A DNA stretch of 64,000 nucleotides, taken from Euphorbia lathyris (Eukaryota > Streptophyta > Magnoliopsida > Malpighiales > Euphorbiaceae). The notes under the pieces are model-generated. The model searched no databases and was not told the origin of the DNA. It saw nothing but the letters and a program-made list of their open reading frames with translations. Positions 43,227 through 56,248 of this stretch are shown here, piece after piece. Location of the stretch: assembly GCF_963576675.1 (NCBI RefSeq), contig NC_088916.1:13864501-13928500 (forward strand). The letters run 5' to 3'. Each line of letters starts with the position of its first letter. Position 1 is the first letter of the stretch. The translations under genes and the position numbers were made by a program.

Positions 43227-46079
43227 AAGGAATCTTTTCCCTGCTCATTATGTTTCATTGATAAGCTCAAAGGCAACAGAAGAAGAAGTCCTCGAGATTG
43301 AGGACACTAATGAAGCAGAGGCACCTAAAGCTCCTTGAAGCAACATGAGAATGGAGGATTGCATTTTTAGTCTTTATCTTTTATCTTTGTTTTTGTTCAA
43401 TAAGACATTATGAATTACTCTTTTGATTTCAATAAAATTCTGTTTTTATGCGATATTGATAATTTTGTACATTCTCATCTGCCCCACATATCAACATTTG
43501 ACATTCACTCATTTGAAACACTTCCATTGTTATCATGCCACGGATGAAAGTCCTAAAAATATACTTATTGCTCAGAACTTAACCACTGAAGAGAGAAAAT
43601 TAATGGAGTGAATAAATAAAATCATGAGAAGGGTTTCCTTGGCCTTGCAGCGATAAGCCAGATCTAAATTCATCAAGCGAAGAGTTCTAACCTACTTTCA
43701 CACAAAGAAGGTCGAGCAACAATTGATAGAGCTTAATGAAGAAGAGGATAGCAAGATGAAAACATACCGTTCCCAAGCACCAGGATTTTAGTGAGAAAGG
43801 TCATCTCTAATTCCAAAAAGGACAGAGTTACCTGGATACACCATTCAGATTGAAGAATGAAGAGGCAACCGATCTATGAATGACGAATGACCTCATTCCA
43901 TGAGGAACGACACGATCCAAATCCATGATGTGATAATCCAAAATATAAAGAAATGAAGATGAAGTCATCCAGAGCCATCTTGGAAGAAGATCCTTCAGAA
44001 TTTGAATGAGATTAAAAGTCAACACAATCAACTAAGTAGCTTCAGGAAAAAATGATCAATAGTGCCCCACAAGTGGCTAATCAAGCCTTCAAGAAAAGCT
44101 CACTTTAGTCAAGGAAGAAAATCTGGAGTCTATCAATCATGCTCTCAGAAGTTCATATCCAACATGAAAATTTCAAGCTAAGATCAAGAGTGCAGTTAAG
44201 TGAAGATAAGGACGACCACAAGTTTAGGAAGACGATCACCCTCAATCAATCATGTTCTCAGAAAGTTCATATCCAACATGGAAGTCCATAACCAAGATCA
44301 AGAGTGCAATTAAGTGAAGACATGGACGACCACAATTTTGGGAGGACAATCACCCTCAGTGAAGCCAAGAAATTCTTCTCATAAAAAATGCAAAAAAAAA
44401 ATTTAAAAAAAAATCCTGATAGGTGGAAAATCCGCAAAGGACGACCTATGCAACAATAATGGACTTCCCCAATGAGTGAAAACCTATAAAAGGCATTCAT
44501 TTGAAAATTCCAGGAACAAAAGTGAGTAAATAAAATAGCTGAAACGTGAAAAACCTGTAAAGGCGCACTTCAGTGACAGTGGTTAGGAATCTGAGCAATA
44601 AACAATTCAATATATATTTGCCAAATGTTCTGTTTGAGTTGAATAGTTAGAAGCTGTATATATGATGAAATGTTTGAATCAATAGATATCTCACTTCAAG
44701 AGAATTCTCAAAAAAAAATCAAATAAATAAGATTTGAGTAAAAAAGACTAATCCTCCATCTCTATGCTCCCTGAAGCTTGGTCTCTCTGCTCCTTTATTG
44801 TCCTTTCAAGAGCCGACTATAGTAGAAGCATCTTGCGTTTATAATCCTCCAGAGTAGCGAACTCCGGTCCAAACTGCGGAACATATCGAGTTCTTCACTC
44901 CTCATCTATATACACAGACCAATCAGCATAGTGAGTGACAATGGTTCACTCCCAACGGTGGTGTTCCACAATATAAACGCAAATGAGGCCTCGCCTCAAG
45001 TTTTTCATAGGCATCCACCCAAACTTCGTTTAGCACCCAAGATATCTCCATCAAGGGGTACATCCATATGATCTGATCACCTGTCAGCCAGTTTAGAAGG
45101 CTTTTCCAGTGGTCAAAAGACTTAGCACCAACTCACCTTCGATGCTAAGTATGGAAATCAACAAAAAATGACTCTTGGGTCCATGCACTTCAAAATACCC
45201 TATTTCCGTTGCATCCGTGAAAATAAAGAAAAAAATGTTGGATTGAAAACCTCAAAAGAGGCAGTCCAGGCAAAAGGAGAGATAAAGGAAAAAATTGTGA
45301 GATGTTAAAAAGCTTAATTGAAAACCCATATGGGCAGTTCAGGCAAAAGGAGATATAGAGAACAATAGAGAGATCCCGCTGAGTTGAAAACCCGAAAAGG
45401 ACGGCTCAGGCAAAAATTAGGGGAAAAACGAACATATCAACACTTCCTAAAAAAGGATATGAGCCCCACCAAGCTGAAACCTTGCCCCTAGAGCTTCTCA
45501 TGTCAGACCTATCTATCCTCATCAAGCTGAAATCTTGCCCCCGGAACTTCTCATGTCAGACTTATCTATCATCATCATTTGCAGACAGTATAGGCTCTCA
45601 TAAACTGGGGCATACCGTCAAAACATCATTCACTGATCCTAAAGACGCCCATCTCTCGAGTCTGGAAAAGAGAATCTATAGAATCATTTCATCCATTCAT
45701 GCATAATCTTCACACATTTACCAATGTATCGACATCGAGTAAAATGTATGTGTAGCACACACATTCATTCACACACACATACTTCCATGCATACATGCAT
45801 ACATTAGGCTACATACGCATAACTACACATTTATCATTAGATTTTATCTCAACTCTACGAGAAAATGGGCATCTTACTTTATTGCAGGGAATACCTGAAA
45901 CTCCAGGGATCGTCACTAAAACAACATCTTCTGAAGCAAGAGAATCCAGGGGCATTGAATGAGAAAATTTAGTCCTAAGCAAAACAACAGAATTGTCAAC
46001 AGACAGAAAAATTTCTCAATAGTGGCCTGAAGAAAGAGTCAGCCCACAAGAAGAATTCCAATCAATTCAACAAAGCCAG
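43227..46079 (+). other. Long non-coding internal region of unit 2
   Basis: Matches 34584-37404 throughout with small indels (for example about 36 extra bases at 43833-43868). No pol domain. Confidence 0.75.
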
Positions 46080-47015
46080 ATGGCTTCCGAAGGAAGAGTT
46101 GGGTCACAGAAAAAATCATCATCAATTCAACAAAGCCAAATGGCTCCTGAAGGGAGAGTGGGGTTTTGTCTTCTGCAGATCATATGGCTTCCGAAGGAAG
46201 AGTTGGGTCACAGAAAAAAATCATCATCAATTCAACAAAGCCAGATGGCTCCTGAAGGGAGAGTGGGGTTTTATCTTCTGCATATGAGATGGCTTCCAAA
46301 GGAAGAGTTGGGTCACAGAAAAAATCATCATCAATTCAACAAAGCCAGATGGCTCCTGAAGGGAGAGTGGGGTTTTGTCTTCTGCAGATCAGATGGCTTC
46401 CGAATGAAGAATTGGGTCACAGAAAAAATCATCATCAATTCAACAAGGCCAGATGGCTCCTGAAGGGAGAGTGAGGTTTTGTCTTCTGCAGATCAGATGG
46501 CTTCCGAAGGAAGAATTGGGTCACAGAAAAAATCATCATCAATTCAACAAGGTCTGATGGCTCCTGAAGGGAGAGTGGGGTTTTGTCTTCTGCAGATCAT
46601 ATGGCTTCCGAAGGAAGAGTTGGGTCACAGAAAAAATCATCATCAATTCAACAAAGCCAGATGGCTCCTGAAGGGAGAGTGGGGTTTTGTCTTCTTCAGA
46701 TCAGATGGCTTCCGAAGGAAGAATTGGGTCACAGAAAAAATCATCATCAATTCAACAAAGCCAGATGGCTCCTGAAGGGAGAGTGGGGTTTTGTCTTCTG
46801 CAGATCAGATGGCTTCCGAAGGAAAAATTGGGTCACAGAAAAAATCATCATCAATTCAACAAGGCCAGATGGCTCCTGAAGGGAGAGTGGGGTTTTGTCT
46901 TCTGCAGATCAGATGGCTTCCGAAGGAAGAGTTGGGTCACAGAAAAAATTATCATCAGTTATTCAACAAAACCAGATGTCTCCCGAAGGGAGAGTGGGGT
47001 TTTGTAGCTCACAAG
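46080..47015 (+). repeat. 104-bp minisatellite of unit 2, 9 copies
   Basis: Copies start at 46080, 46184, 46289, 46393, 46497, 46601, 46705, 46809 and 46913. The extra copies relative to units 1 and 3 lie in the second half of the array. Confidence 0.95.
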
Positions 47016-47051
47016 TGGATTATTTGACAAGAATGATCAACTTTTGGGACG

Positions 47052-47625
47052 GATAGTTGAAGACATCCGCAACTATAGGTCATTGAAGACACCTACAACC
47101 CAGGATCATTGAAGACATCCGCAACTACAGGTCGTTGAAGACACTACAACCCAGGATCGTTGAAGACATCCGCAACTACAGGTCGTTGAAGACACCTACA
47201 ACCCAGGATCGTTGAAGACATCCGCAACTACAGGTCGTTGAAGACACCTACAACCCATGATCATTAAAGACATCTGCAACTACAGGTCGTTAAAGACACC
47301 TACAACCCAGGATCGTTGAAGACATCCGCAACTATAGGTCGTTGAAGACACCTACAATCCAGGATCGTTGAAGACATCCGCAACTACATGTCGTTGAAGA
47401 CACCTACAACCTAAGATTGTTGAAGACATTCGCAACTACAGGTCGTTGAAGAGACCTACAACCTAAGATCGCTGAAGAGATCAACCATAACAAGTCGTTG
47501 AAGAGACCTACAAATCACAGATCGTTCAAGAGATCCACAACAATAGGTCGTTGAAGAGACCTACAATCTGAGATCACTGAAGAGATCAATAATCAGATGT
47601 CCATTTGTTCCCAGTCGTTTAAAAG
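47052..47625 (+). repeat. 52-bp minisatellite of unit 2, about 11 copies
   Basis: Same 26+26 structure as unit 1, beginning GATAGTTGAAGACATCC at 47052 and ending in diverged GAAGAGACC copies. Confidence 0.93.
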
Positions 47626-47819
47626 ACTAGATCGATGAATCAATCACAACATCCTCCAACTCTAGATGAGTATTTACTTTATCATACTTTGTTCCATTAC
47701 ACACATTTTCTTTCCACCATTTCAAAGTAGGGGCAAAAACCGTTTTTCAAAACATCTACTTTGAACTCAGTTTTCTAAAAATGCACACAACTCACAATGC
47801 ATGATAAAGTAGGGGCAAC

Positions 47820-49711
47820 TGTAGAAACTGGAGTCGTAGCCCTGTGATGAAAACCTTTAAAAATGATTGGAAATATGATCAGAAAATGGATCACGAAAAA
47901 AATCCCTCGTTAGAAAGTCAAAGTCAATCCTTTTTCATTCAAAACCAAAATTTTTAGAGTAACAAATAGAACTTTTAGGATATCTTAGTGAGTCGTATCC
48001 CCCAAGAATTTCATAACGCACTTTTTCGGTCTCAATTCGGAGGTCCAACGAAGAATCTGTGACTAGTTGAAGTTTTTAGGTGAAATTCAGGATAAAATAG
48101 AAAATAACCTTAGTTCGGGTCAGTTTTAGCCTTAGGTTATTAGACGCAAAAATGTTCGTCTCGTCGAAACGAGTCCAATGGCACAAGAATCGTCAAAATC
48201 GGAGATTGATAAGTTCATTGTTTACATAAAAGAAATGTTTGGGTAGATTACCGACGGAATTTCCGTCGGTAATCGTGCGGCTGCGCTCTTGCTGCTGGCC
48301 GCTGGGCCGCACGCCGGGCCCAACAGCAGGCCCAGCTTGCCCAGCAGCAGGCCCATGCGTGCCCCTTGCACCTTTTTTTTTTCACAAACCTAAAGCCCAA
48401 AATTCCCTTTTAACCCCTACCTCATTTAATTAATTTTAAAATTGACCCGAAACCCTAATATTTCTCTATAAATAGCAGCTCTTTAGGCAGCCAGGAGGGG
48501 GGGGGGACGAAAATTACACTAAAAATAGCCGCGACTCTGTCTCTACCATCCGAGTAAAACCCAGCCGTTTGAATATTAATTCTTTGTTCTATATTATTTG
48601 TGATTTTTCCAATCATCCTACAACCTAGGTAAATGTTTCTGAGGGACAAATTCTGTTTACTATTTAATATTTGGTACTGTAAAATATTGATTGTTCATCC
48701 CTTTTCTTATTTGATTTTTCTTTGTTGATTTTTATTGTCAATAGGTTGTCAAATATATTTTTTGTATATATTTGATCCCTAAAATCGATTTAATTTAACC
48801 CTAAAACAATGATTTACCAGTTAAATCATTTGTTTTGAGCTTTTTTTATTTATTCCAATCAATCTACTCTTCTTATATTTTTATTTTTGAATCTAATATC
48901 AATAATATTACAAGTTAATATTATTGATCTAATTAATTCTTTTTGTTGATAACAATGATTTGGGATAAACGAATCAACTCGAGATAAGTTTTATTTCACG
49001 ATCGTTCAGACACCAATAGTTATAATAAAACTTTCTTTTCTATTTCTTTGATTCCTAACCTAATAATTTTTTATTTATTCGTTTTAGTCCCTAATTCAGA
49101 ACTTCTTGTTTTATTCGTTGTAATCCCTAATTTAGAATTTTTCGTTTTATTCACTCTAGTCCCTAATTTAGAAATTTTACTTTTATTCATTCTAGTCCCT
49201 ATTTCGGAACTTTATATTTTATTCACTTTGGTCCTTAATTTAAAGTTTTCCACTTTCTTTCAATTAGGCCCTTAAATAAACTTTTTAAGTTTATTCAATT
49301 TAGTCCTTTGTCCATTTTTACACCATAACTAATTGTACAACTATGTTATTTGCTTCTAATCTTTTATTTTGGTTGATATGAGTATGGAGAAACATTATTT
49401 TGGTGCGGATTGAAGACCCGGGAATGCCCGGATGTAATTGTATTTAATTTTGTACATATTTCATTGCTTTTAGGGTTGTAATATTTTGTTTATTTTCTTT
49501 TGTATACAATTGTGCAATATGACATGAAGCAAAAATGATTTTTTCCAAACAAATCACATTCAAAACGAATTTAAAAAGCTTAAAAGAGTTATTAATGGCC
49601 TGATTGTATTTAGAAATGCTAAGTAGGAGGCTAGTGGGTTCACCGGACGATTTTGTGGGTGCTTAATATTTCCTTTCGAGGAGATATTAACCTTCCCCAA
49701 GCGTACCTAAC
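47820..49711 (+). repeat. LTR 3 of the gag-only array, left part
   Basis: Starts TGTAGAAACTGG. TATA box (CTCTATAAATAGC near 48466), palindrome (48246-48274) and minirepeats (about 49073-49320) are present. It is cut at 49711 by a copia element and resumes at 57916; the complete LTR is about 2.09 kb. Confidence 0.93.
49707..49711. repeat. 5-bp target-site duplication of the nested copia element (left)
   Basis: CTAAC here and at 57916-57920; the host LTR reads continuously when one copy is removed. Confidence 0.93.
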
Positions 49712-51378
49712 TGTTGGTGTGCCCTAGTTCATAGGCATTGGTTCTTATAAAATGTATTTGTGTCACATTAATAAAGGCATTAATCTAGTTCATTTATATC
49801 TTGTGCTATAATATGAATAGAGAATCCATTGATTGATAATCGTAAAACCATATCCCAAGTCTATTCTATCATGGGAATGATTAGGACCACAGACTTGTAT
49901 ATTCGACGACTGTATGGTAGTAATTGATACTAGCCATAGCACTTGATAAGTCAGTTGTGAATATGGGTACATGTTGTATACATGTGACTGGATCGATCCG
50001 CCCGAAAAAACTACATGGTGGTTGTGTCATTAGTTTTCTTAAGTAGGTCTCTAACTGTCTTCAGACCAGATTTCATTATAATATCAATGTGGGATCCGGT
50101 TCACTTTGACATACGCCTAACAGGTCTGTAACAGGATGCCAAATACGGGTATGATTGGGTGAACAGGTGAACACATTAGTATTGACGGTGAAGTGATGGA
50201 ATTACCACTCACATAACAGTGAAATGATATCACAGGCCACTTGATAAGTGAGATTGATAAGTGTGTGGCCACACCCTGATAAGTAGTTTACTTATCTGAT
50301 TCATTAATCTACTTAAGATCAAGAAATATCATAAACATCAGAGAGGATGACAGCCGCCATGCCTCTAGTTTATAATATCGATATCAAATGGTAAAAGAAG
50401 TTAAGAGATAACTACAGGGTCTCTGCATCTTTAGACTGCTGAAAATCTGTCTTAGTTAGGAGCAGTAATGGTTTGCTAGAACCCACTTACTGTCTGTGAG
50501 CCATAAGCCCACTGCTAGCTAAGGACAGTCCCATAGGATCGTGCACATCGAACATCTGAGTTACAACTTATAGAACGGTACATTGGAGAGATAAAATTAA
50601 TTAATTGATTGACAGTAAAATGTCAAGGCAATTAATTAGTGGTTAATTAATTGATTAATTGATACTTTGTATCAAGATAATTAATTAATGGTCTTAAGTG
50701 TTTAGTATTTAATTGATTAATTAGTTTGCACGATGTAATTAGCTAATTTGTAAATTGATGAAATTGCATTCGGTGAATAATTAATTAGATCAATACGTTA
50801 ATTTATTAATTAGTGTTATTCATTTAATTGGGGTAATTAAATTTAATCTAATCATAATTAATTGCATAGAATAAATATTATTGGTATTTATTTATGTAAT
50901 TAGATTAGGATTGGATTAGTTTTGTAATTAACCAATTAACCCTAAACCAATTAGGTTTAGGAATACACTATATATATAAATTAAAACACTAAAAACCCTA
51001 AGCAACCTACATACAATTTCGGCTACCACCAATTCCTAAGAATTGGATTTTCGGCAACCACCACCACCTTGATGAAAGTGGATTTTGTTTTTTTTGGCAA
51101 ATTACTTTATCTCTCCAGTTCTTCTTCGTTCTTCGGCTAGCACCGGTTCTGGCTCAATAGCTGTTCGTGCACCTGACTACGGAGATCTTACTACTTTGTG
51201 GATTCTTCAGCCGTCTCTAGAAGAGACAGTCCGGGTAAGTTTTTATCCCTAAACGGATCCAAAAGGTTTTATTCAATCAATGGTTAATGGACAAAGATCA
51301 AACTCAAGGGATTAGAAATAAATTTTAAACCGCAATTCCGCTGCGCCACAGTTGATTAACTGGCAATAATCCCTATCA
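49712..51378 (+). repeat. 5' LTR of the nested copia element (1667 bp)
   Basis: Starts TGTTGGTGTGCCC and ends AATAATCCCTATCA. A TATA-rich CACTATATATATAAAT region lies near 50970, with transcription expected shortly after. It is rich in AATTAATTAA phrases. Confidence 0.95.
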
Positions 51379-51379
51379 G

Positions 51380-51391
51380 TGGTATCAGAGC
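51380..51391 (+). other. Primer-binding site of the nested copia element
   Basis: TGGTATCAGAGC, one base after the LTR, complementary to initiator tRNA-Met. Confidence 0.95.
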
Positions 51392-53073
51392 CATGGTTTA
51401 GTCCGTTTGGATTGATTGAAAATTAATAAGATTTGGTTTTTATTATTTTTCCAAATCAGTTTTGAGAATTCCTATTAATTCCTCGCGTAGAAATTGTTCT
51501 AGGAAGTTTTCGATTTATTATTTCTGTCTGTATTTTGTATTATTTGGTTCTGAAATTAATTTTGAAATAATTGAAAATTAAAAAAAAAAAAAAAAGAAAA
51601 TACAGCAGCTATTTTTTAAACAGTAAACAGAAAAAAAAATAGTTTCGGACACGGAACAGCAGTCACGGGACTGCTGTCCGCGAACAGCAGCCCCGCGGCT
51701 GCTGTTGGGCGGACAGCAGCCCCGTCACTGTCCCGGGTCCGTTAAAAATCCCGAATTAATCTAATTTTGGATTTAACGGGGCTGATTTTAATCTTTAAAT
51801 TTTTCACGGGTAATTTTAATAAAATCAGGGCCCTAATACCGTTTAATTTATTAAACGTGTTTTGAATAAAAATTAATTGGTATTAAAACGTTTTTTATTG
51901 GCATGCATATTTAATTTTAATCGAATTGATAATTTGTGTAAAATTGAATATGGTTAATTTGTGAAATTGGCCCAATAGACCGTGGCACCGGTTTAAATTG
52001 GGAGGACTAAATTTTAGATATGTGACGACCCTAAAATTCAGTGGGAGCGAAATTGTAATTTTGCATACAATGGATGTTAACCGTTTGGGCCTTTATGGGC
52101 CTTAGTCACATATGGTAAAATTGGCGATTTCACCCTAAGTAACTCGGCTTAACTTTATTAGATGATTTTGGAATGCCATGATCATGCATTATATTTATAT
52201 GTCTTACCGTGCAGCAATGTGTTATAGAGTTCTATGGGCCCTAAATTAAAGTCGGTTTGTAATTTAATTTATTTTGGGAAATATGGCCTGCGTGCCATTC
52301 TTTAATTAATGTAATTTTAGAATAGGTTCTATTTATAAAATTGTAATTGGTCGTGAAGAAGCCCAGATGGTCCAAGCCCATGGTGGGAGCCCAATGAGAC
52401 TTGAAGCAAGCCCGTGAAGATTAGATAGTCTATCTAGTTTCACTAGGATGTATTATAAGGCCCATAGAGTCTCTATGTTTATTTTGATTATACAATTGCT
52501 TAGTATAACATGAAATATAAGTAGCAACGATCACCAGATCATCACCCGCGATAATTATATGTTAAAGCCGTATCACTTAATTAATCCGGATAATGAAAAA
52601 TTGAGTCGCTCAAAAGTGCTTTCCAGATTCATACCTCTTCCTCCCAGGTAGTGCTACAGTGTATGACGTGCCCTAGCAGGTATGCTGTAGTAATTAGTGG
52701 GCCGTCGAGGGTTAGGATACTTCGGTATGGCTAACACGTGTATGGTGGTTGGACTCAACGTGGGTAGCATTAGCTCAGAGCGGGCCCTAAGCACAGATAG
52801 GCTAAGTGTCACAAAGCCCATCAAACCAAGAGTCCTTGCGAAGGATTGGATAGTTTATCCTACCAAATCGTCAATGGTCGACGGCGGAGCCCTAGCTCGG
52901 TCTATTATTGATGGATTGTGGATCTTGGTCAAGACAGCCAAATAAATATCACCAATAACGAATTAAAATGGATTATTAATTTGATCTTTGGCTTAAGCCC
53001 TTTGTTCTAACTCTAATGTAATTTTTCCACGTAGATTAAACTCCACATCAAAATTACACGAAAAGAAAATTAA
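51392..53073 (+). other. Leader of the nested copia element
   Basis: About 1.7 kb before gag, without a recognisable gene. A GC-rich block at 51650-51745 holds two perfect hairpins: 8-bp stems at 51656-51677 (ACAGCAGT/ACTGCTGT) and 10-bp stems at 51683-51706 (AACAGCAGCC/GGCTGCTGTT). They may be a packaging or dimerisation signal. The 82-codon frame at 52697-52945 has no known domain. Confidence 0.6.
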
Positions 53074-54099
53074 ATGGCTGCAACAAGCAACAACTCACTC
53101 AGACCACTACTGGAAAAGGAAAAGCTTTCAGGGACTAATTTCCTTGACTGGTCTAGGAACTTGCAAATAGTTCTTAGACACGAGTCGAAGGAATATGTGC
53201 TGACTGCTGCCTTACCAGCAGCTCGTCCTACAGGTCGGGGCGTAACCGCTGATCAAATGGCGGAGTACGACCGACATGTTAAGGATGACAGAGATGTGTC
53301 ATGCATTATGCTGGGTACCATGGTTCCTGATCTTCAGAAACAGTTCATGGAGCAGCACGCCTTTGAGATCATGGATCAACTCAAAAGGATGTTCCAAGAT
53401 CAAGCTCGTCAGGAAATATACTTGACAACAAAGGCGCTATGCAGCACTACGATGCAAGCCGGGACTTCTGTTAGCACACATGTGCTAAAGTTGAAGGGTT
53501 TTATTGACACATTGTCAAGGCTTGGCTCACCAGTGCCTGCACAACTAGCAGTCGACATCATTCTTGGATCACTTCCGACATCCTACAATCAGTTTATCAT
53601 GCACTACCACATGCAGGGCGTTGATAAGTCTGTAGTAGAATTGCATGGCATGTTGAAACTTGCTGAGCAATCCTGCAAGAGGACTCCAGAAGTTTTGCTG
53701 GTTAACAAAGGGAACGTACCTAAGGGAAAGGCCAAGTCCAAGTCCAAAGCGAAGGCCCAAAAGGCCAAGCCCAAGGCTAGGAAGGTGGCAGCTTCTAAAG
53801 GTAGGTTGGCCTTAGCAGATGATATCTGCCATGAGTGTAATGAGAAGGGACACTGGAAAAATGCGTGTCCAAAGCTAAGGGAGAAACAGAAGGATGAAGC
53901 TTCTGGTTCAGGTATTTATGTTGTTGAATTTAATCTGGCTATTTCTACATCTTGGGTTGTAAACACTAGATGTGGTACTCACATTTGTTCAAATGTGCAG
54001 GGACAAAGAAATAGGAGATTGCTGGGATCTGGTGAAGTGGATCTTCGAGTCGACACTGGTGCTCATGTAGAGGCCTTAAAGATCGAAGATTATTCTTAG
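53074..54099 (+). CDS. gag: Gag with protease remnant of the nested copia element
   Basis: A 341-codon open frame. Residues about 15-205 are the copia gag domain (LSGTNFLDWSRNL, IMDQLKRMF, LGSLPTSYNQF). A Lys/Ala-rich basic stretch (216-240) precedes a CCHC knuckle at C252, C255, H260, C265. From 294 the protease begins, but the catalytic Asp-Thr/Ser-Gly is replaced by Asn297-Thr-Arg (WVVNTRCGTHIC), so it is inactive. The frame ends at TAG 54097-54099, early in the protease. Gag itself looks usable, and Gag plus packaging signals may be all this copy needs to be carried in trans. The start is the first ATG after the leader with a good context. Confidence 0.9.
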   Translation: MAATSNNSLRPLLEKEKLSGTNFLDWSRNLQIVLRHESKEYVLTAALPAARPTGRGVTADQMAEYDRHVKDDRDVSCIMLGTMVPDLQKQFMEQHAFEIMDQLKRMFQDQARQEIYLTTKALCSTTMQAGTSVSTHVLKLKGFIDTLSRLGSPVPAQLAVDIILGSLPTSYNQFIMHYHMQGVDKSVVELHGMLKLAEQSCKRTPEVLLVNKGNVPKGKAKSKSKAKAQKAKPKARKVAASKGRLALADDICHECNEKGHWKNACPKLREKQKDEASGSGIYVVEFNLAISTSWVVNTRCGTHICSNVQGQRNRRLLGSGEVDLRVDTGAHVEALKIEDYS

Positions 54100-55250
54100 A
54101 GATACCTAGTGGATTAGTTTTAGAAATTAGAAATTGCTATCTTGTACCTGCAATGCGCATGAATATTATTTCAGTTTCTATGTTGGATATTTATGGTTTT
54201 AATTTTTAATATTGGACGTGGTATGATTTCTATACATCGTGGCAATATTGTTTATGGAACCGCATTTCTAGAAAATGGTTTGTATATCCTTGATCTAAAA
54301 CATAACGAATCAATCTATAACATAAAAGCCAAAAGGATTAAGACTAATAAACTGAATCCTACATATATCTAGCACTGTCATTTTGGCCACATAAATGAGA
54401 AACGCATAACTAGGCTTTACTCTAGTGGAGCGCTATGGTCATTCGACATACAGTCTTATGACACATGTGAATCTTGTTGAAGAGGGAAGATGACAAGGCG
54501 TTTTTTCACCAAAAACTGGTGAAAGGGCCAGAGAGCTATTGGAGCTGATACACTCAGATGTATGCGGTCCAATGAGCACCAGTGCTAGATCTGGTTTTTC
54601 TATACTTTGTTACCTTCATAGATGACTATAGCCGATACGGGTATGTGTATCTGATGAAACATAAATCTGAAACTCTTTTGAGATTCAAAGATTTTAAAAA
54701 TGAAGTAGAAAATCAACTTGGCAAGAAAGTAAAAGTGCTCCGGTCTGATAGAGGGGGCAAATACTTGAGCCAAGAGTTTGTCTCATTCTTGAGAGAGTGT
54801 GGGATTGTTTCCTAACTCACTCCTCCTGGTACACCCTAATGGAATGGAGTATCAGAAAGGAGGAATATGACCCTGCTCGACATGGTCTGCTCAATGATGA
54901 GTCAAACTTCTCTCCCTATCTCCTTTTGGGGTTTTGCTTTGGAAACTGCTGCTCATATAGTCAATAATACACCGAGCAAGGCAGTTGAAGGAACACCATA
55001 TGAATTATGGACGGGCCGAAAGCCCAACATTTCCTTCATGAAGATTTGGGGCTTTGATGCACATGTCAAGAAATTGATAAGTGGCAAACTAGAGTCCAGA
55101 TCTGTTAAATGCCTGTTCGTGGGTTACCCTAAGGAAACTATGGGTTATTACTTCTACAACCCAGCTGAGAATAAAACATTCGTGGCTAGGTTTGCAATCC
55201 TTTTTGGAAAGGGAATTCCTTTCCAAAGTAGACAGTGGGAGTGATATTGA
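54100..55250 (+). pseudogene. Integrase region of the nested copia element, broken
   Basis: Pieces in shifting frames: the pre-integrase zinc motif (HCHFGHINEKRI, near 54370), the integrase core (FIDDYSRYGYVYLMKHKSE and VLRSDRGGKY, 54582-54815), then AAHIVNNTPSK, PYELWTGRKPN and CLFVGYPKETMGYYFYNP (54867-55244). Stops separate the pieces, and the expected catalytic Glu region around 54840 is interrupted. Integrase would insert the cDNA; this copy cannot make it. Confidence 0.88.
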
Positions 55251-56248
55251 TCTCGTTGAGATTCAAGACTCACAAACTCATGCAGCTTATGCTGAGGATG
55301 CTTTGGGAACCGATATAGACCCTTAAAACATTGAGGAGGCTGAACCGGTTATACAGGTGGTGTTTCAAGTATATTCGTACAGAATTCTGATGAACCCTGT
55401 GTGCATATGAGATTCAGTGGGAGCATATCCACTTTCCTAATATTGTATGTCGATGACATACTGCTCATTGGAGGCAATATATTAACACTGCAAGATCAAG
55501 CAGTTGTTGAGTAAATGCTTCACAATGAAAGACTTAGGAGAAGCCGATCAAGATCTACAAGGTTAGATCGAACCGACTTCTAGGCTTGAGTCAGGCATCG
55601 TACATAGACAAGAATCCATCATGTACTCTATGTTATGTACAAGGCCAGATGTTGTGTGTCGCACCAAACATGACTAGTCGGTGCCAGTCAGATCCCGATA
55701 AGGAACACTAGAAGACAGTCAAGACAATCCTGAAGTACCTTAACCGTACCACGGGTGCTTTTCTTAGTACTTGATGGGTAGGAGGAATGGCAATATCAGG
55801 TTACACTAACCGAGGTTTTAAGGATGATAACTAGTCACATACTGCGTATAGATTTCTCCTGAATGGCGATGCCATTAGTTGGAGATCCTTAAAGTAACCA
55901 ACCATTGCCGATTCTATGACGGAAACTAAGTACATCATTGCATGCGATGATGCAGAGGAAGAAGTTTGGATTAAGAAGTTCATAACTGATTTAGGAGTAG
56001 GTCAAACTCTCCTAAGATCAGTTGATGTTTTCTGTGACAATAATGGGACAATAGCACAAGCACTGGATCTCATGTCACACAAGAGATCCAAACGCGTACT
56101 TAGATAGTGACACCTTACCCGGTGACATTACATTATAGAGGGTTGACACCGAGAACAATGTCGCAGGTCAGTTTACCAAGGCAATTGGTAGTACTAGATC
56201 TATAGTGTTTAGGGCAATACCCGCTTGGAACTAGTTCAAGTGGGAGAC
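55251..56248 (+). pseudogene. RT and RNase H remnant of the nested copia element
   Basis: Most of RT is deleted. A short piece with LYVDDILLIGGN stands at about 55440-55475, followed by a few degenerate segments. RNase H is recognisable at 55910-56110 (MTETKYIIACDDAEEEVWIK, VDVFCDNNGTIAQA). The region shrinks from the usual 1.8 kb or so to under 1 kb and is full of stops. It ends in the polypurine tract before the 3' LTR. Confidence 0.88.

Larger units (their letters stand above)
38756..47819 (+). mobile_element. Unit 2 of the tandem gag-only LTR element
   Basis: Same order as unit 1: LTR 38756-40829, primer-binding site at 40831-40848, leader, gag, non-coding part, both minisatellites, and a purine-rich end (AAAGTAGGGGCAAC) before LTR 3. 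It is 324 bp longer than unit 1, mainly through four extra 104-bp repeats. Confidence 0.87.

Noticed and set aside
52697..52945. 82-codon frame in the leader of the nested copia element
   Set aside because: No known domain, and the position is an untranslated leader; stop-free by chance.
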